A stretch of DNA of 64,000 bases from Pseudopyrenochaeta lycopersici (Eukaryota; Ascomycota; Dothideomycetes; Pleosporales; Pseudopyrenochaetaceae), in assembly GCA_003313425.1 (NCBI GenBank), contig NHZP01000014.1, forward strand, positions 558,001 through 622,000, in the 5' to 3' direction. The first letter of the stretch is position 1, and each line of letters starts with the position of its first letter. The notes beneath the pieces were generated by a model, which ran no database searches, was not told the DNA's origin, and worked only from the letters and a program-made list of their open reading frames with translations. Below, in pieces: positions 1 to 10,474 of this stretch. The position numbers and the translations under genes were made by a program.

Positions 1-1080
1 ACATGGCGAATTGAGGCCCCCCAGCCAAATCAGGAGGTTCCAGACATACGAGGGGCTGAAAACTCAGACGGTACCGCATCTATTGCACAAAACACCGCAG
101 GTCAATTGCAATTTGCGGATCATGCACAAGCTCGGCAGGCTGCTGCTCAACGGAACGTTCGATACGATTGGCAGTCACCTCAAAATGATGACAGCATTCC
201 ACGCAATGCTGAACACAGAGCTCACTATGTTAGACTGCTGGTTCAAGCATTCAAAGACGTTTCCAATTGCATAGATTCCGCAGATTCTGAGTACTTTCAT
301 GACCATTGGGAGTCGCTCGAGGATGGTAAATCCATCTACACGGCAGAGCAAATAGAGACTATCTGCTGGCAGCTAGTCGCTATAGCTGAGTCTCTGCATA
401 CGCATGGCCCACGTAGTCTCGACATATACGATGAGACTAAGCTGAGAAATGCTTACCAGTATCGTCGTTTAAAGTTTTCGGAGCGCATTACGCATATGTG
501 CACATTGCTTCAGCTGTCGAAAGCGCGCTGTGAAACTCTGCTGAAATTCGATGGCCTGCACCTGTTCGTCGCGACGCCGAAAAAGTTGATCATACAGACT
601 CGTGGGAACAAGAAGCAAAACAGCAATCGGAAAGACACGCTCGCTGCTGGACGCCAGGCAAAGTATGGCAATACGGCACCCTGCCATGACTCTGATGACG
701 AGAGCTTCGAGAAGGAAGATGATGATGAATCCCCACCTGCTCAGTTTCAGCCTACCATTCATCCGCTCTCCAATCTTGGAGTACCTTCCCTAGTCAACAT
801 CCCAGATTCTCATGATCCCTTCCTCGATTCGATAACCCAGTGGTCTTATCCAGCACATATAGGTCTTCTGCCGGTAGGTCCTCCGCCTCCTCAGCCCACG
901 ACGTTCCCTACCGCAGTCCCAGCAGAAGCCTTAAATATAACAGGCCAGCAATTTAGAGCTAACACACTGGAGCCCTTCATCACACTGAGGCATTTGGGGA
1001 GCGCGGTTGATAATTCAGAACTCCCAGAAATGCGACCATCCGAGGACCAAGGTTTTGAAGACACAGAGCTTGGTGGGTGA
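1..1080 (+). CDS. Uncharacterised fungal protein, copy A (5' partial)
   Basis: The reading frame is open from base 1 to a TGA at 1078-1080, so the start lies outside the window; no ATG in this frame is a convincing start. About 359 residues are visible. I do not recognise the family by name. Visible residues 75-222 (about bases 223-667) match residues 206-354 of the gene at 4611-5729: shared blocks are CWxL..AE.LH..GP, SK.RCE.LL and TRGN.KQN, followed by a GR.AK end. The C-terminal third is acidic then Pro-rich and looks disordered. No signal peptide or membrane segment is seen in the visible part. The gene shows no intron. It lies on the same strand as the kinase-nuclease fusion at 2303 and its paralogue beyond it. 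Homology to the second copy is seen directly; function is unknown. Confidence 0.75.
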   Translation, partial: TWRIEAPQPNQEVPDIRGAENSDGTASIAQNTAGQLQFADHAQARQAAAQRNVRYDWQSPQNDDSIPRNAEHRAHYVRLLVQAFKDVSNCIDSADSEYFHDHWESLEDGKSIYTAEQIETICWQLVAIAESLHTHGPRSLDIYDETKLRNAYQYRRLKFSERITHMCTLLQLSKARCETLLKFDGLHLFVATPKKLIIQTRGNKKQNSNRKDTLAAGRQAKYGNTAPCHDSDDESFEKEDDDESPPAQFQPTIHPLSNLGVPSLVNIPDSHDPFLDSITQWSYPAHIGLLPVGPPPPQPTTFPTAVPAEALNITGQQFRANTLEPFITLRHLGSAVDNSELPEMRPSEDQGFEDTELGG

Positions 1081-2302
1081 GCTGAAAATTGCTATGGATT
1101 GCCATGCAGGCTTCGGATCCTTCATGTATCAATTGTAGGTTATGAAGGAGTATTATAGATTGTTATTCCTTTTTCAATTACGAAGTATACTTTGCGCGGC
1201 CGAGACATGAATGTAGTCCATAGAAGCTGTGAGCCTAAGAGGGCCGAATAGAGGCGATAATTTTTATAAGACCACAGAAGTCTTTCACGACACTGTTCAA
1301 TGTGATCTCCTGGGTAATCCGCTAGCCAAAACAACAAAGGTAGTGTTCTTCTTTATCTCTAACGTGCATCCACTCGTAATTGGATAACCGCCGGAACGGA
1401 ACAGACCCTGACTAGGTACTTTAACTCTAAAGCAGCTGAAAATTTACACATATCTTTATTATTTCGATCTTGCCTTTGATAAATTTGCTGAGATAATCCT
1501 TAAACCCTTATGATTACGCTGATGCGAAAAGGACGTTCGCATACACGCCTGCCTGCTTGATCCGCGAAAAGCCCGTCTTCATAGCAAACGCAAACATTAT
1601 TCCACACAAGGGCCACCACTGTGTTTATACTACTGTCCCACTTATAGGTACTTTCAAATAGCCTTACAAGTAGAGAAGTAATGCTAAGGAGTCCTAATCA
1701 GCTGTCAGGCTGTGAGGCGCGATTGAATAATTGCAGCGCCCTAGTCGACACATCCACTCATAGGATTTACCAATGCTAGCTTTCATAATTTGCCATTTAC
1801 TAATAACCGAGCGGGTGTACTTATGGTTGTGCAAATTCTTATCAAGGGCGCCACCTTAAGCCCCACAGATTTGCCATCAAATATACCCTTGGCTCCTCCC
1901 AGTCAAAGACCTCGCCTCTGGTAGATTCGCCCCCACAGGGCGTCCGGTGCAAAGTTCTGCCTACCTCTCCCTAGTGGTGGTTATTTGCCCGCTTTCTCAA
2001 TACTTCTGTAGCATACCTTCTAGGGCGAAAATGGCAAACAATGCCCGTAATTTGCACTGTTAATAATTATGGTAATATCAACTTCATAGAGATCTCTCCA
2101 GACCCCTGTTTAATGGCTGTGGGCGATGCGGAGCGCTCTAGCCGCTTAAAGGGGGCCGGTGCAATGCAGGGCTGCGGCACAGCAAATAGGGGCACCCGCT
2201 GGTGAACTCCTCAACCTCGATATCTTTTGCAAGAGGCATCCTGATGCCACTCACGTTTTTTGTCTTCAGTTCCTGTTCTGAATCCCTTGCTTCTGTCCCA
2301 AG
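1081..2302. other. Intergenic region upstream of the kinase fusion gene
   Basis: I see no convincing gene. The stretch is AT-rich with stop codons in all frames. It should hold the 3' end of copy A and the promoter of the kinase gene. An 11-base string TTCGCCCCCAC occurs near 1926 and again near 4095, upstream of the next gene; this could be chance. Confidence 0.6.
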
Positions 2303-4012
2303 ATGCCGCAGGAAACCCCGCTCCAGGATTACACGGCACTTCGGGTAGATGAAGAGCCAAACCGGGTAGATGCGGTACATGTCGATCAATCCTCTGAATG
2401 TTCCAGGACAGTATTTCGTGAAGGTCAGCACATAGAGATCACGCACCGCAACATGTTACCGTTTCGATTCCTCGGCCACCTCGGCTCTGGCGGCAGTGCT
2501 GCGGTCGAGATGGTAGAAGACCAAACAACCGGCCGAAAGTTTGCACACAAAATTTTCCGCAAGGCCTACAACACAGATATCGAGAAAGTGAAGGAGGCAT
2601 TCAGGAACGAAATTTGCATTATAAAACGGTTACAGTCCCATTCGCATATCATACAAGTGTTTGGTTCATACGCATGCGGCCGTCAGCTAGGCATGCTCCT
2701 CATTCCAATTGCCAATGGAGGAGATCTTGGAGCTTATCTTGAAGATATCAAAGACGCGGGCAATAATTTAACGGAAGAGCAATATTCTGTTCTCAATCAC
2801 TCATTTGGGTGCCTTGCGAGCGGTCTTGCGTATATTCACAAGCATATAATTCGGCACAAAGATATTAAACCGAGTAACATATTAATTCACAATAACCAGG
2901 TTATCTATGCTGATTTCGGCATTTCGTACGATGCAAGTCAGCAAAGTACCACTACTACTGGCAGACCTGAAGCTTTCACCAGGCGCTATTGTGCCCCGGA
3001 AGTGGCCAGTTGGGACCAGAGAAACAGAAAATCAGACGTCTTCTCACTGGGCTGTGTTTTCATAGAAATAATAGCCGTGTTGGAACCTAACGCCGATTTA
3101 GTAGTCTCTAACTCTGCTCCGTACTGGGAGACGGCCGACAATATTCAGAAGGCTCTCATCAATCTCAGTACATCCGATTCCGGACGAGGCCAATTGTTCC
3201 GCGCTTGTCACAATATGTTAGAGCCTAGAATCACATATAGAGTCGAAGCTGAAGCCCTTCTTCATCGTCTTCTGGATATACAAAGCTCTTATCCAGATCT
3301 GGTTTACAGGCTCTTTTGCAATAACTGTGCTCCGAGAAAAGACGGGAGCACAACGGCAGCAACCGGTCAAATCCTTGACATGTTTCGCGAGTACGATCAT
3401 CCATTAGAAGAAATTTCATCAACAGAAAGTTTAATTGAAGAAAATTCACTGGAAGAAAATAAACCACTTTACGTCAACCGAGCCTTTTCACGATTGCTGG
3501 GACGCTCCTTTAGTTCTCTTAATACCCAAGCTGCGATACGAAAAGTCGTAGAAAAACCTCTATCGAGGGCGAGCCTGGATAGGATGTATATTTACATTGT
3601 CTGGTCGCCAGGTAATTTTGGCTTTGTCAAAATCGGAGTTACAGCGAACGTCCCTCGCAGATTGAAAGTTTGGGAGATGCAATGCAAGCGTCCTCTCCGA
3701 GAGTATATGCAACACACTCAAGGCAAGAGATTAGTCGTCAAACACGCTCGGCGTGTTGAAGAGCTTGTCCACACTGAGTTGAGAGATGTTCGATCCCAAG
3801 AAAGCCCTTGTGAGGGATGCCATACGCCACACTTGGAATGGTTCCGCACAACGCCAGAACATGCTGCCAAGGTCATTAAGAAATTCTCGGATTGGACGGC
3901 GAGAGATCCATATAAGTTTGATCAAACGAGCAAATGTTGGAGACTGGGTGACCAAGCTAGTGTGCGTGAGATGGAAATGCTCTGTCAGCCGATAGCTTTA
4001 GAGCCAACGTAA
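2303..4012 (+). CDS. Protein kinase fused to a T5orf172 (GIY-YIG-type) domain
   Basis: A single uninterrupted frame of 569 residues starts at an ATG after a short pyrimidine-rich leader. Residues about 54-260 carry kinase motifs in order: a glycine loop GSGGSAAVE (61-69), AHK with Lys83, Glu103 in the C helix, RHKDIKPSN (Asp187; the usual HRD is HKD), DFG (204-206) and APE (231-233). A linker rich in Glu and Ser (about 360-425) leads to residues 428-530, which match the T5orf172/Mug113 family: YIYIV, VKIG (442-445), RRL, the EELVHTEL helix (486-493) and HLEWF (510-514). Known: T5orf172 belongs to the GIY-YIG superfamily, many members of which are nucleases. Inference: phosphorylation or ligand sensing by the kinase may control the C-terminal domain. 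Substrate and location are unknown. The gene sits between two paralogues of another family. Confidence 0.85.
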   Translation: MPQETPLQDYTALRVDEEPNRVDAVHVDQSSECSRTVFREGQHIEITHRNMLPFRFLGHLGSGGSAAVEMVEDQTTGRKFAHKIFRKAYNTDIEKVKEAFRNEICIIKRLQSHSHIIQVFGSYACGRQLGMLLIPIANGGDLGAYLEDIKDAGNNLTEEQYSVLNHSFGCLASGLAYIHKHIIRHKDIKPSNILIHNNQVIYADFGISYDASQQSTTTTGRPEAFTRRYCAPEVASWDQRNRKSDVFSLGCVFIEIIAVLEPNADLVVSNSAPYWETADNIQKALINLSTSDSGRGQLFRACHNMLEPRITYRVEAEALLHRLLDIQSSYPDLVYRLFCNNCAPRKDGSTTAATGQILDMFREYDHPLEEISSTESLIEENSLEENKPLYVNRAFSRLLGRSFSSLNTQAAIRKVVEKPLSRASLDRMYIYIVWSPGNFGFVKIGVTANVPRRLKVWEMQCKRPLREYMQHTQGKRLVVKHARRVEELVHTELRDVRSQESPCEGCHTPHLEWFRTTPEHAAKVIKKFSDWTARDPYKFDQTSKCWRLGDQASVREMEMLCQPIALEPT

Positions 4013-4610
4013 ATAAACACGATACTTAGTACGGCGATGGGCGTAACCTTTCCGTACTGGTGGCTCTCATCTTCCACTAAAATTAGACAGAAATTTCGCC
4101 CCCACTAGTAGGGAGGATGGTCTACCCGCTCCGGTCATGGGATTGTGAGGTAGTTGACGGGCGGCAGAGAGTAGCCAAGGCTCAGTTGGTTCGCCAAGGC
4201 TGTGGGATGGCAACAATGTATGGGCCATCAATTCAATCGTAAGCTGAAATGAAAAAAAATACTTAACTAACTTAGTTACATTAACTTGAGTTGAAATTCA
4301 CATTCTACTATCTTTTTTCTCGCTGTGTCTTCACAATGTAGATTGCCAATTCACTGACAGATACAGGGTTTTCATTTTTTGTTGAATTCATTCACTATCC
4401 GGCGCAATCTCGTTGCTTCACAGCGCTAGTCACTTCTCACTACATTATTCTTTTCTCAATAAGTCTTAACGTCACCCGAAATCCACCTGCAACAACCAGC
4501 TGTTCGCCGAAAACGCTGACAGGTGTGATACCACCCTAATTTTTCCTAACATATTTCTATCTCAAGCTTCTGTATTCTCGTTCGGCAGCCAGCTCAATCA
4601 GGACCAAACT
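4013..4610. other. Intergenic region with putative promoter of copy B
   Basis: No gene is seen. The last 300 bases are rich in T and C with several TTTTTTCT-like runs, which resembles a fungal core promoter and 5' leader of the gene at 4611. The string TTCGCCCCCAC recurs near 4095. Confidence 0.5.
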
Positions 4611-5729
4611 ATGGACAAAGCTCTTGAGTTTAACATGCTTCTCAATGTGCCTGGAGAGTTAACACCGACAGTATTGCAGTACGCCTTGCCATTTGCAGAT
4701 ATCGAATACTTGAGCCACAGCCAATTCCACGGACATCATTCGAGTATGCCATATCATTATCATGGAGGCGCGACAGCGTACGATAATTCACATATTCCTC
4801 ATCAGGATACTAATGAGAAGCTGATACAGCCACCACATCATACGATACGTTGTCCGTCAGAGTCTCTCCAGGCTGATGCTGAGATGGCGACAATGGGCAC
4901 GATCAATCCCAGTACTGCTATGCCAGCAACACTTTTTGTCGACCAGTGCAACGATTCCGAACTTACTTTCTCAAAGTCCCCACAAAACCCATACAATGGT
5001 GTAACCACTAAAACCCTGAACAACAACAATGGTCTGATCGCTCCTGAGTGTGATGGCTCACAAGTCGATGTATTACCATGCGCCGTGCAGAACAAGGTGG
5101 CTTCATGCGCTCGACGACCCAATGGCCTTGTTTTCTCCAGTCTCGACGAAGCTGTTGCCTCTCTACCTTTACCGACTTGGCAGTGTCCTGCAAACGATAC
5201 CACCATCCCTGCGACCAACCAAGAACGCGGGAAATGGGTCGTTAAGCTTCTCAGTGCCATGAATAATGTCCAAAACGTCCATGACAAGCAGGGCCCGGTG
5301 TTCAAGAAGCGTTGGTTTGATCCTTATACGGGAAATTCGGACTTCTATAGCAGTATGGACAAGGAGATTCTCTGTTGGGACATCCTAGATCTGGCTGAAC
5401 GTCTCCACCGTAACGGCCCTAGCGTGTTTAAATCCTTCGACCCGACTTTCTGGGGTCAATTGGCTAAGACGCGCGGCTGGACATTTCGGAAACGCGCAGA
5501 GAATATTGTGGAACTGTTGAAGTACTCCAAAAGTCGCTGCGAGAAGCTGTTGGGGGGCTTATGCCTGCAACCCGTTGTTGCGAATCCTATAATCCTCCAG
5601 TATGCAACCAGAGGGAATGTCAAGCAAAATGGCAAGCGTCAAGCCTTGCTAGAGGCTGGTCGTGCGGCGAAGAAACAGGACACTATCCAGCAGATTTTGG
5701 ACACCGTGCTCATTGATCCAGACTGTTAG
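4611..5729 (+). CDS. Uncharacterised fungal protein, copy B
   Basis: An intron-free gene of 372 residues begins at an ATG preceded by CAAACT. The first 200 residues are low in conservation, rich in His, Asn, Ser and Thr, and look disordered. Residues 206-354 form the part shared with copy A at the left edge: CWDILDLAERLHRNGP (255-270), SKSRCEKLL (306-314) and TRGNVKQN (333-340). The domain is mainly predicted helices and a basic end, with no catalytic motif that I recognise. No signal peptide or membrane segment is visible. The pair A/B brackets the kinase-nuclease fusion on the same strand, suggesting duplication of one of them with insertion or retention of the kinase gene between. It could be a nucleic-acid-binding or regulatory protein, but nothing in the sequence proves that. 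Confidence 0.8.
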   Translation: MDKALEFNMLLNVPGELTPTVLQYALPFADIEYLSHSQFHGHHSSMPYHYHGGATAYDNSHIPHQDTNEKLIQPPHHTIRCPSESLQADAEMATMGTINPSTAMPATLFVDQCNDSELTFSKSPQNPYNGVTTKTLNNNNGLIAPECDGSQVDVLPCAVQNKVASCARRPNGLVFSSLDEAVASLPLPTWQCPANDTTIPATNQERGKWVVKLLSAMNNVQNVHDKQGPVFKKRWFDPYTGNSDFYSSMDKEILCWDILDLAERLHRNGPSVFKSFDPTFWGQLAKTRGWTFRKRAENIVELLKYSKSRCEKLLGGLCLQPVVANPIILQYATRGNVKQNGKRQALLEAGRAAKKQDTIQQILDTVLIDPDC

Positions 5730-8700
5730 CGCGCATCATATTCGCCACAGCGATGGTATTTAGTCTCTGACTTATGATCATAGCGCTATGCAAATCGAAA
5801 TAGATGCACAATTCTTTGGTTTATATTTGAATAAACCATTAAGGCGGGCGTAGTCAGCTCAGCAAGGATTTCGTCCTGTTCTGTGTTCAGTAACAGAATG
5901 ATACCAGGTCACAAATATTAACAGTGAAGAGTAACGACTCGTGATTCACGGAGCAAGTGAAATTTGATGAAATGTGAATTGCACAAAAATGCCGTACGAG
6001 ATAACAAAATCCCTTTTCCTTACGGCATATATAGGGCAGGGGAGGGCGAGCTCCTTGAATTGAATCCGCACCTTGAAGTAAGCGCCATCACTTTGTGCGA
6101 GCGAGAACAAGAGAGTTGTTGTGGTGTTAGTTGAACTCAGCCTATCAGCCTCTGAAATTGATTGTGAGTCTTTTACAATTATTCGTCGCGCTTTCACATT
6201 TCGAGTCGGCAATGACAAGCTCGGTCAACAACGATAATCTTCATTCCAAGGCTCTTCCTTTTCTCCTTTACGAAGGGGTCAGACTGGGCTCTCCCACCTA
6301 ATTTGACAAAGAGTGGCGGCTTATCGTAAGACGATCCTGTGTACGAAATTACCTACACGATCGCGAAGGCTGCATCGAAAGCTTCGCTCCCCTTACATTA
6401 GATTATGGGTGGAAAAGGATGCCGCCGTAGTTTTTCCGCGTGCATCGATTCCCGTATTAAGAATTTAGCTCTCAAACAGATTATTGCTCTTGCAGCAGAT
6501 ACCAAGTACGATAGTAAAGTTGAATCGCTGCGAAGACGTTGTCTTCAGAGCTCCGATACCCCTTGTGGTCAGGTACAAAGAAGGCCGCCAGCACGCGCCC
6601 CGACACCCGTATACCCACGTACCACTTGAAATCTTGGACAAAGGTGCAGAATACTGCATAAAATAGTCCATTTAACCATATATCGAACAAAGCGCGAATA
6701 CGATGCACTAAAGCTTTCGGTTGAAAGTTTTCCTCCTCTCCGTTCCGAGCGAGACGCAGCTTCTCATCGAAGACGAGAGACTCGCGGAAGTAGATGAGGA
6801 CAGCTGCTGTGAGTGGGTACGTATAACCGTTTATTAAAGTATCGTACTGGACGATTCTGAGCTTCTGGGAATGAATTATGGTCCCCGATGCGATGAAGAG
6901 CCATTGCAAACTTGAGGCCAGTTGTGCAGGTACTTACTACATAGTTGTAAATTCAATATCTCCCTCAGATCAAGTTGGCTGCTTGGCTTTACTACTAACG
7001 GTTTGATGAAATAATGGTAGAATGCAGAGGCAATTTTGCTTCGCTCGTGATCATGATGATAATGATACTAAGAGGTCTAGGCGGTCGCAACTTCTTTCCG
7101 AACAGCTAAGATGCGCTATGCTTCTCGTAAACTTGCCACATCTCATTAACCCAATCCGAGGCTTCTAATTTTAGCAGTGGATCAGCAATATTCAAGTTTT
7201 GACCGGTCACTTGCCAGTCATCTTAGCTAATAGTTATCTCGGAAGCTGGGTATTTCAAACGCAGTCACGGCTCGTCGTTGCCAGGCCTAAGGCGAATCTG
7301 CGCGTAGATGATAGAGCTTCAAATGCATGAGGTACTCCAAGCTTATTAATTCCGGAATACTAGCAATGTTTTTGCGCGACTACGAATGTAGCGCGATAGT
7401 AAACATGGACAGCTCCCTGCGGCCTCCGAGCTGGGCAGAGGGATCGACAACGTAATGAGAATTTTCTTATCAAATCACTAATCTCACACGGTCAAGACAT
7501 CCCCCTCTCGTGGGACACTTCCATTTTGTCGTATGATATTAACTGGGCGAGTGAATTACCAAAGTTTTCCGATCATCATCCAATTTGTGCGACCCTTAAA
7601 ACCACAAATCCGAGAACTGCACGCATCGGAAGCACTTTAGCACGTACAAGTCGTCAGGGGCTAAGATGCACATGACGTAGAGTTTCTGCTTCAAGTAAAT
7701 ATAATTCTTCCATAAATTCCCGTGTCGATCATATCCATTGAAGGCCATCCGCGGAATTTGGATCATTCGTGGTCATATACGGGCCCAGTTTTGTTGCTAC
7801 ATGCGAAGTTCGGCAACATCATGAGGCAATTTGGCCAGGGAGAAAAGCTCATATGATCCAAAATAGTCACAAGCAGCTCCCGGGGACCGTGGGGGTTGCG
7901 TCATACATGGAGGTGTGTGAGCAGACGTCTTCGGCTCTAATAAGGCCGTTTAAATGGATCTGAGCAACGCTGACCTTGAAACATTAGCGCCTAGAGCCCA
8001 AAGTGGCTGTCGATCAAGGCCAAGCTTCTCGTAGTATCGAAGCCTTCGAGGGTTCCTCTTTCTACGTAATGCGTCTAGTGAGCCACCTCCTTACCGCTAC
8101 TATATTGTACTGGAGTGGGACGGGAACCCTCTTAGTGGCACGGTTAGCGAAATAGTATACGATGATGTGGAACTTTGCTCACATTGTGAATTGCCGATAG
8201 CTGAATATCTGATACTAGGGCAAGCTTTTTGCGATATTGCAGATACAGTACATTCGTTAGATTGTAATTGCGCAAGGCTCCTGTGTCATACTAAATCGTA
8301 GAGTGCAGGTGGAGTATGAAGCCCATGTAGCTTTTTGGGAGAGAAACTGCTCGTAAGCTGCAATCGCAAATATTGTATGGGAGCATTTTTGGTTAGTGGC
8401 TAGATAAACAGGGGGGTTTTACGGGAGCTGGTCTCGATCTTTCTTTCGAGAATGCACAGCTATCGCAGCGGGACGTTCTCGAGTCACAGGTCCTGTGGGG
8501 CAATCCTTCAGCAAGTCTCGGACATTTCAACCTCGGTCTAGGCCCTCATTAGATGTTAGGGCGCCTCCAAACGTCCTGTCTCTCAGTCAAGCTTGTGGAG
8601 GTTGGAATGGACTCTCGGCGCAGGCCGCCTCCGGCGGAAACTGAACAGGAGAGCGGCTGATCAGCGGCAGCCTGCAGGCGATAAGAGGTACATCCAGGCA

Positions 8701-9608
8701 TCATCGCCCTGAGCAGAATTCGAGGGTTCCACCATCCGCTTTTCAAAGTGGGTTGCGAGTCATGTGCCAAGAGAGTAGCCAATTCACCAATCGAGATTGG
8801 GCATGGTGGTCGTCCGCTGCCTCTGCGACAAGGTGATGTGAAGTGCTAGGCGACTTTGCAAGAGATAAAGAGATCAAAACCTTGTTCTCGTTACACGAAT
8901 TCGGGTTCTCAAAGCGGTGGCTTGAGTAATATGAGCAGGCTGTTCCTGTAAACGCAACAGACATCCGTCCGTCTGAGGAGAACACGGTCATGCATGACTT
9001 TTTCGGTATATTGCCTACCGGGCTGTAGCCTGTTTTAAGCTAATATGAGGGCTGCTGCGATAGGAGGAAGATCCCAAACACGAGCTCTGAAACATCGTTC
9101 GTTCCCAGGATAGCCTAGCTCAACGTACTGACACGATAGGCGAGGTGTGGGGCAACCCTGCCACAACCACCGCGGAAATGATTCAGGACGACTCCAGCCA
9201 GAAGCGTTTAATAACATGGCGCAAATATTTTTTCCGCCCTTTGTTGCCAAGAGCTGTGCCAAGAGCAACGATACCTAAATTGAACGCTGTGGAGTTTCAA
9301 CCAGGTCTTTGGGCGCCTTATCGAGCAGTAGCTTCGGACATGTCATGCACTCCGAATCCATGATCGATCCTACGGGGCGCAACAAGATTGAACTCTCTCG
9401 AAAGGGAGTGTACTTGCTTGACAGTATAAGTATTCTGGTGGCCGCCTTGCAAACAAAACTATCCCATCACATTCATTCCAGTCTATCGTTTGCTTGAAGC
9501 ATAACACTTTCGTTACTTTGCACTCTTTCCAAGGATTCCATTCTTTATACATACTTTACACACAATCCCTCAGACACCTTTTGAAGTTTCAACCCATAAA
9601 TCATCAAC
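5730..9608. other. Gene-poor region, 3.9 kb
   Basis: Stop codons occur often in all frames. I see no transposase, reverse transcriptase or tRNA signature. One unassigned frame of 142 codons lies at 6481-6909 on the minus strand. The last 130 bases before 9609 are pyrimidine-rich with a TTTATACATA element near 9544-9553, probably the pectate lyase core promoter. Confidence 0.55.
6481..6909 (-). CDS. Doubtful hypothetical ORF
   Basis: A minus-strand frame of about 142 codons is open, but the first codon at 6909 is TTG and no ATG heads it. An in-frame stop lies about 30 bases upstream. The translation has a plausible mix of hydrophobic and charged residues, with stretches such as LFYAVFCTF that could be a membrane segment, but it resembles no family I know. 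It could be an exon of a gene whose other exons I could not find, a gene relic, or chance in a non-coding region. Listed only because it is the longest frame in the gap. Confidence 0.15.
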   Translation of the reverse strand: MQWLFIASGTIIHSQKLRIVQYDTLINGYTYPLTAAVLIYFRESLVFDEKLRLARNGEEENFQPKALVHRIRALFDIWLNGLFYAVFCTFVQDFKWYVGIRVSGRVLAAFFVPDHKGYRSSEDNVFAAIQLYYRTWYLLQEQ

Positions 9609-10474
9609 ATGAAGTTCACCATCGCCGCCTCTGTCGCTGCCCTCGTGGCCACCGTCGCTGCTGGCCCTGCCGCCGCCGCTCCTGCCGAGTTCTTCAGCCT
9701 TAACAAGCGCGCTAGCCTTCCCATCCCTGCTTCTAAGGGCTCCGTGACGTTGAAGGCTGCCCAGTCTGTCAGCGGCACCTTCGATGGTGGCATGAAGACC
9801 TATGGCCGTGGCAAATCTTGCACTGGCCAGGCTGAGGGTGGCAGCGCTGATGCTGTCTTCATTATCAAGAGCGGCGGTACCCTCAAGAACGCCATTATCG
9901 GCAAGGATCAGATCGAGGGTGTCCACTGTGAGGGACCATGCACCATCGAGGTATGTCATCATTTGTATCTCCAAGCTTCATACTAATGGCAAATAGAATG
10001 TCTGGTGGGTCGACGTTTGCGAGGATGCTCTCACCATCAAGGGTGACGGCACCGCCAACGTGAAGGGTGGAGGTGCTCAGGCTGCTTCCGACAAGGTTGT
10101 CCAGCACAACGGAAAGGGCACTGTCAACATTGATGGCTTCAGTAAGCAATTGTCTCACGAGCTTTCTCAACGTCTACTAATATCTTCTAGCCGTCATGGA
10201 CTTCGGCAAGCTCTACCGCGCGTGCGGAAACTGCAAGAACTCCGTCTCCCGCAGCGTCGTCATCAAGAACGTCAAGGCCTACAACGGTAAGGTCCTTGCC
10301 GGTATCAACCCCAACTTCGGCGGAACTGCTACCATCAGCTCCACCTGCGCCACCAGCGTCAAGACCATCTGCGAGGAGTTCAAGGGAACCACCCCCGGAA
10401 ACGAGCCCAAGTCCGTCTCCAAGGGTCCCTCTGCCAACTGCAAGTACACGGCTTCCGCCATCAAGGCTTGCTAG
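9609..10474 (+). CDS. Secreted pectate lyase, family PL3
   Basis: Three exons (9609-9950, 9997-10141, 10191-10474) join to 256 residues; introns of 46 and 49 bases have GTATGT/GTAAGC donors, a CTAAT branch signal and TAG acceptors. Residues 1-18 are a signal peptide, followed by an Ala/Pro-rich stretch and Lys33-Arg34, a likely Kex2-type cleavage site. The mature part carries PL3 hallmarks: [16 protein letters not shown] just after intron 1, [14 protein letters not shown] in the last exon, and many paired cysteines. The length is usual for PL3. The enzyme cleaves de-esterified polygalacturonate by beta-elimination outside the cell, with calcium. It is the only convincing gene in about 13.9 kb. 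Third-position C preference is strong, unlike the AT-rich flanks. Expression is probably plant- or pectin-induced, though no specific operator is proved here. Confidence 0.93.

Noticed and set aside
4838..5305. Minus-strand frame of 155 codons inside copy B
   Set aside because: It mirrors the coding frame of the gene at 4611-5729, whose homology to copy A supports the plus strand.
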